This document shows positions 62,501-64,000 of a stretch of DNA of 64,000 nucleotides, one piece after another. The position numbers and the translations under genes were made by a program. The first letter of the stretch is position 1. Each line of letters starts with the position of its first letter. The notes under the pieces were generated by a model. It did no database searches. It saw nothing but the letters and a program-made list of their open reading frames with translations, and was not told the origin of the DNA. Source of the stretch: Stenotrophomonas sp. UBA2124 (lineage in GTDB: Bacteria > Pseudomonadota > Gammaproteobacteria > Xanthomonadales > Xanthomonadaceae); NCBI GenBank assembly GCA_002329155.1, contig DCXY01000044.1:34092-98091 (forward strand). The letters run 5' to 3'.

Positions 62501-63318
62501 CCGGTGACATGAACTACCTGCAGCGCCTGCATGCCGATGGCCTGCAGGCCAAGATGCAGCGCGAGTACATGAACACCGAGGGGCACTGGTGGAGCGACCG
62601 TGTGGAAGCGCCCAGCGAGTTCCTGCAGCGCGTGCGTCTGGGCGGCATCGCGCTCAAGCGCAACCAGAGCTGGCCGGGGCATACGGTGAGCTGGAACTTC
62701 GCGCAGCCTGACGGTGCGGAACAGGTGGCCCTGGCTGTGCATGCGCCGTCGCGCGAACGCTTCAAGGTCATCGCCTACAACGTGGGCAGCACCGCGCAGG
62801 AGGCGACGATGACCGGCTGGAACATCAGCGCCGGCACCTGGCGCATCCGCAGTGGCGTGGACCGCGATGGCGATGGCCATATCGACGGCAAGCCGCAGGA
62901 ACGCGAGGTGATGCTGGAGAAGAGCGTGAGCACCACGCTGCGTTTCGCGCCGAAGCAGACGCAGGTGTTCGAGTTCGAGCGCGTGGCCGAGGCAACGCCG
63001 GTGGAGACGCGCGCGGATCTGGGGATTGGTCGTGACGACCTGCAGATCGAAGGCGACCAGCTGCGGCTCACCGTGCACAGCCTGGGCCATGTGGCGACCG
63101 CTGCGGGCCATGCCATTGTCGAGGATGCGCGTGGCCGCGAGGTGGTGCGTGTTGCGGTTCCATCACTGGAAGCACCGTTGGATCTGACGCCGCGAACCAT
63201 CTCAGTGAACTTGCCGTTGCCTGCGGGCTTCAACCGCAAGGGCGCGCGTGTGCACGTGGTGCAGGAAGGGCAGGGCAGAGAGGTTACGATGCGCAACAAC
63301 GTGCTGGTGCTGGAGTAG
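59524..63318 (+). CDS. Large secreted LamG-domain protein, probable novel polysaccharide-degrading enzyme
   Basis: A 1264-residue protein with a signal peptide (LRPLLLATALLAALPAAAQA). Residues ~25-245 form a concanavalin/LamG-like domain (QWQHIAFAWDEDKGVRLYVDGREVA, given by WQHIAFAWDE and LYVDGREVA; DFDEIRVYDRML). A middle beta-rich part (~265-600) is followed by a helical region (~610-1080) rich in Trp, His and Tyr (FIDWWIDNRQVAYGDFGGGI, ETDELHSYEEGINANSAMLY, FALHP-like PALHPAFLMGEY, GHWWSD) that looks like an alpha/alpha-toroid catalytic domain. The C-terminus is beta-sandwich-like. No known enzyme family was recognised with certainty. It probably shares the receptor 2 transcript. Confidence 0.75.
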   Translation: MSARPKAIPLRPLLLATALLAALPAAAQASSPELLFRVSADTGFAADHAAGDAVPNFQDKVALVDDGAHGRAIQWQDDGVLSWNAPGNIRAERGTLAFFWRSRYAVGEAPFVIFRVGYADHSSWDMAWLRIDWNGHGFDAFVTDANLARSRVSFKLDANPSPAQWQHIAFAWDEDKGVRLYVDGREVARNDATGDFDAALDQLGLAGRVMAPYQVQSRYNFLRGSDFDEIRVYDRMLDAAAVSALARNAEPRSGETATASQRAWWHRFGWEGAAPPVLSTPVTTIRKVEFADTKDLKQWMWKGTDGIAETTWPGVYNRSRLPGRNDYFQLPDWNTYVEGGKQLDLTVPQDERINRVEIRGAAFGTLSGTAGPLFKRSEGVVRSVDIFAEQQGGALHFRNDVQETPIQEIWGYHVSDAAEPEGTVKQRYIIDSSVVPDYTNVATLRDYINGRFAPDERSTVMALPKGAGSRKRAADCALVTSMPIVHVLVPSGVGDAPAAQPLIRSWAYSWENMHDGLDGVAIDLPALDLPATHDGLIPLNIRIKDPIWPARDMIDVSVSVRPNEARTLWLDLRDRILTTDSLWLSIASAAPGFNVAALDGGEVRLVFKDRKEALKEHVADRFNQVRDNWGFLVEEHTTSKRQRLYARVYADLSDLLRVDPDHALGRLYWNYISYNSQGRPPYALPEPPKGVPAWAFYQLEDLKRVRHFIDWWIDNRQVAYGDFGGGISDDSDLVQQWPGLALMGVTPERLNASLTALSDAVYKNGMFANGLSTIETDELHSYEEGINANSAMLYLNWGDPLTVERLMETVKAFDERIILPNPQGHLLFSSNWFGGNKVYREPNWQWQKPYSFPALHPAFLMGEYNADPTGRKLVTGLADSYLAHAYTDDKGRWALPNEINWATGKTRGGELNQGSGGGDTLHTFWAAWRWSGDDKYLKALDYRVARGGPGALSNLGENVMDVLGRQQAWGPQLVADADANAGGFANISAWQLTGDMNYLQRLHADGLQAKMQREYMNTEGHWWSDRVEAPSEFLQRVRLGGIALKRNQSWPGHTVSWNFAQPDGAEQVALAVHAPSRERFKVIAYNVGSTAQEATMTGWNISAGTWRIRSGVDRDGDGHIDGKPQEREVMLEKSVSTTLRFAPKQTQVFEFERVAEATPVETRADLGIGRDDLQIEGDQLRLTVHSLGHVATAAGHAIVEDARGREVVRVAVPSLEAPLDLTPRTISVNLPLPAGFNRKGARVHVVQEGQGREVTMRNNVLVLE

Positions 63319-63664
63319 CTGCCGGCAGCCACAGCCGCAGCCGCGGGCGCGGCAAGAGCGTGAAGTGAGCCCCTCTCCCTTCACGGGAGAGGGGTTGGGG
63401 AGAGGGAGGCTGTTCGCGGTTGCTTCGATGCGGGCTGATGGGGGAATGCTTTGGCCTTTCAGCCGGCAATTCCTTGTCTTCTGAAAAGTCGCCGTGAGCT
63501 GTTGCTTTCTACCCTCTCCTCAAGCCCTCCCCCGTGAAGGGAGAGGGGCTCAAGCCACAGCCAGAGCAAGGCGCTAACGCGTCTGCCGCAACACCGCCGC
63601 CTGTGCCCAGCGTGCCGCAATGTTCGGCGCGGTGATGCAGACCGCCTGATCGGCTCCGCCGCCG
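63319..63664. repeat. Intergenic region with inverted-repeat hairpins
   Basis: Hairpins CCCCTCTCCCTTCACGGGAG lead into AGGGG at about 63369-63394 and the reverse form CCCTCCCCCGTGAAGGGAGA at about 63525-63550. On the minus strand a possible C-terminal fragment (DQAVCITAPNIAARWAQAAV) ends at about 63574; it is too short to identify. Confidence 0.55.
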
Positions 63665-63813
63665 GAAACACCGCTGGATCTGATGCCGCGAACCACCACG
63701 GTGAGCTTGTCGCTGCCTGCGGGCTTCAACCGCAAAGGCGCACGTGTGCGCGTACTGCAAGAAGGGCGGGGAAGTGAGGTGACGCCGCGCAACAACGTGC
63801 TGGTGCTGGAGTA
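63665..63813 (+). pseudogene. Duplicated 3' fragment of the LamG-protein gene
   Basis: The frame reads PETPLDLMPRTTTVSLSLPAG and continues to the same NNVLVLE-stop as the gene ending at 63318. About six of every seven residues are identical, but there is no start codon or upstream domain. The downstream sequence, including the hairpin and TTTCAGCCGGCAATTCCTTG, is duplicated too. Confidence 0.8.
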
Positions 63814-64000
63814 GCGGGAAGAGCCTGCCCGCGCGGCAAGCAAGCCCCTCTCCCTTCACGGGAGAGGGGTTGGGGAGAGGGAGGCTGTTCGCGGTTGCTT
63901 CGATGCGGGCCGATGGGGGCATGCTTTGGCCTTTCAGCCGGCAATTCCTTGTCTTCTGAAAAGTCGCCGTGAGCTGTTGCTTTCTACCCTCTCCCCAAGC
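63814..64000. repeat. Second copy of the post-LamG intergenic sequence
   Basis: This stretch repeats about 63319-63520 nearly base for base (offset 475 after small gaps) up to the edge of the window, so the duplication may continue beyond it. Confidence 0.75.

Overview
The window is a high-GC gammaproteobacterial chromosome segment centred on the replication origin. The order rpmH-rnpA-yidC-mnmE on the minus strand, facing dnaA-dnaN-recF-gyrB on the plus strand, followed by a zinc protease, a TPR protein, tonB-exbB-exbD-exbD and pdxJ, is the layout of Xanthomonadaceae. The dispersed GTAG-headed hairpins and GC-rich inverted-repeat elements, together with TonB receptors of the Xanthomonas/Caulobacter type, point to Stenotrophomonas or a close relative. 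The genus is an inference from layout; no database search was possible.

Left flank (1-17,282): the end of an unidentified gene, a repeat-filled gap, glutathione peroxidase, rmuC, a LysE exporter, a DUF488 protein, an amino-acid permease, a secreted M19 dipeptidase flanked by two near-identical ~126-bp elements, an RlmI-type rRNA methyltransferase, a manganese-riboswitch-controlled TerC protein, a rhomboid protease, a four-unit ~238-bp tandem array, a glycerophosphodiesterase, and mnmE, yidC, rnpA and rpmH.

Origin core (17,283-25,113): DnaA boxes lie upstream of dnaA, between dnaA and dnaN, and between dnaN and recF. Four perfect or near-perfect parS sites plus one degenerate site lie between the end of dnaN and the end of recF. 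The unusually long dnaN-recF gap also carries an undescribed family of GATTTC-NN-GAAATC palindromes.

Middle (25,114-48,176): membrane and secreted proteases, the Ton energy-transducing system, a 1.4-kb non-coding gap with an unusual cluster of DnaA boxes, pdxJ, cardiolipin synthase, a MarR-controlled aromatic-acid efflux operon, a radical SAM protein, a gene remnant, a 2OG-Fe(II) oxygenase, fructose-bisphosphatase, an MgtC/DUF4010 membrane protein, an aromatic aminotransferase, a siderophore-type TonB receptor and a small unknown protein.

Right end (48,177-64,000): a carbohydrate-utilisation locus that appears aimed at a uronic-acid polysaccharide. It has two TonB receptors, an alginate-lyase-family enzyme, a large LamG protein of unknown activity, a beta-helix lyase-like protein, KDG kinase and KDPG aldolase. 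A 17-bp operator-like motif occurs upstream of all three transcription units, which suggests one regulon: outer-membrane uptake, lyase cleavage, then KDG to KDPG to pyruvate and glyceraldehyde 3-phosphate. The 3' end of the large LamG gene is partly duplicated at the right edge.
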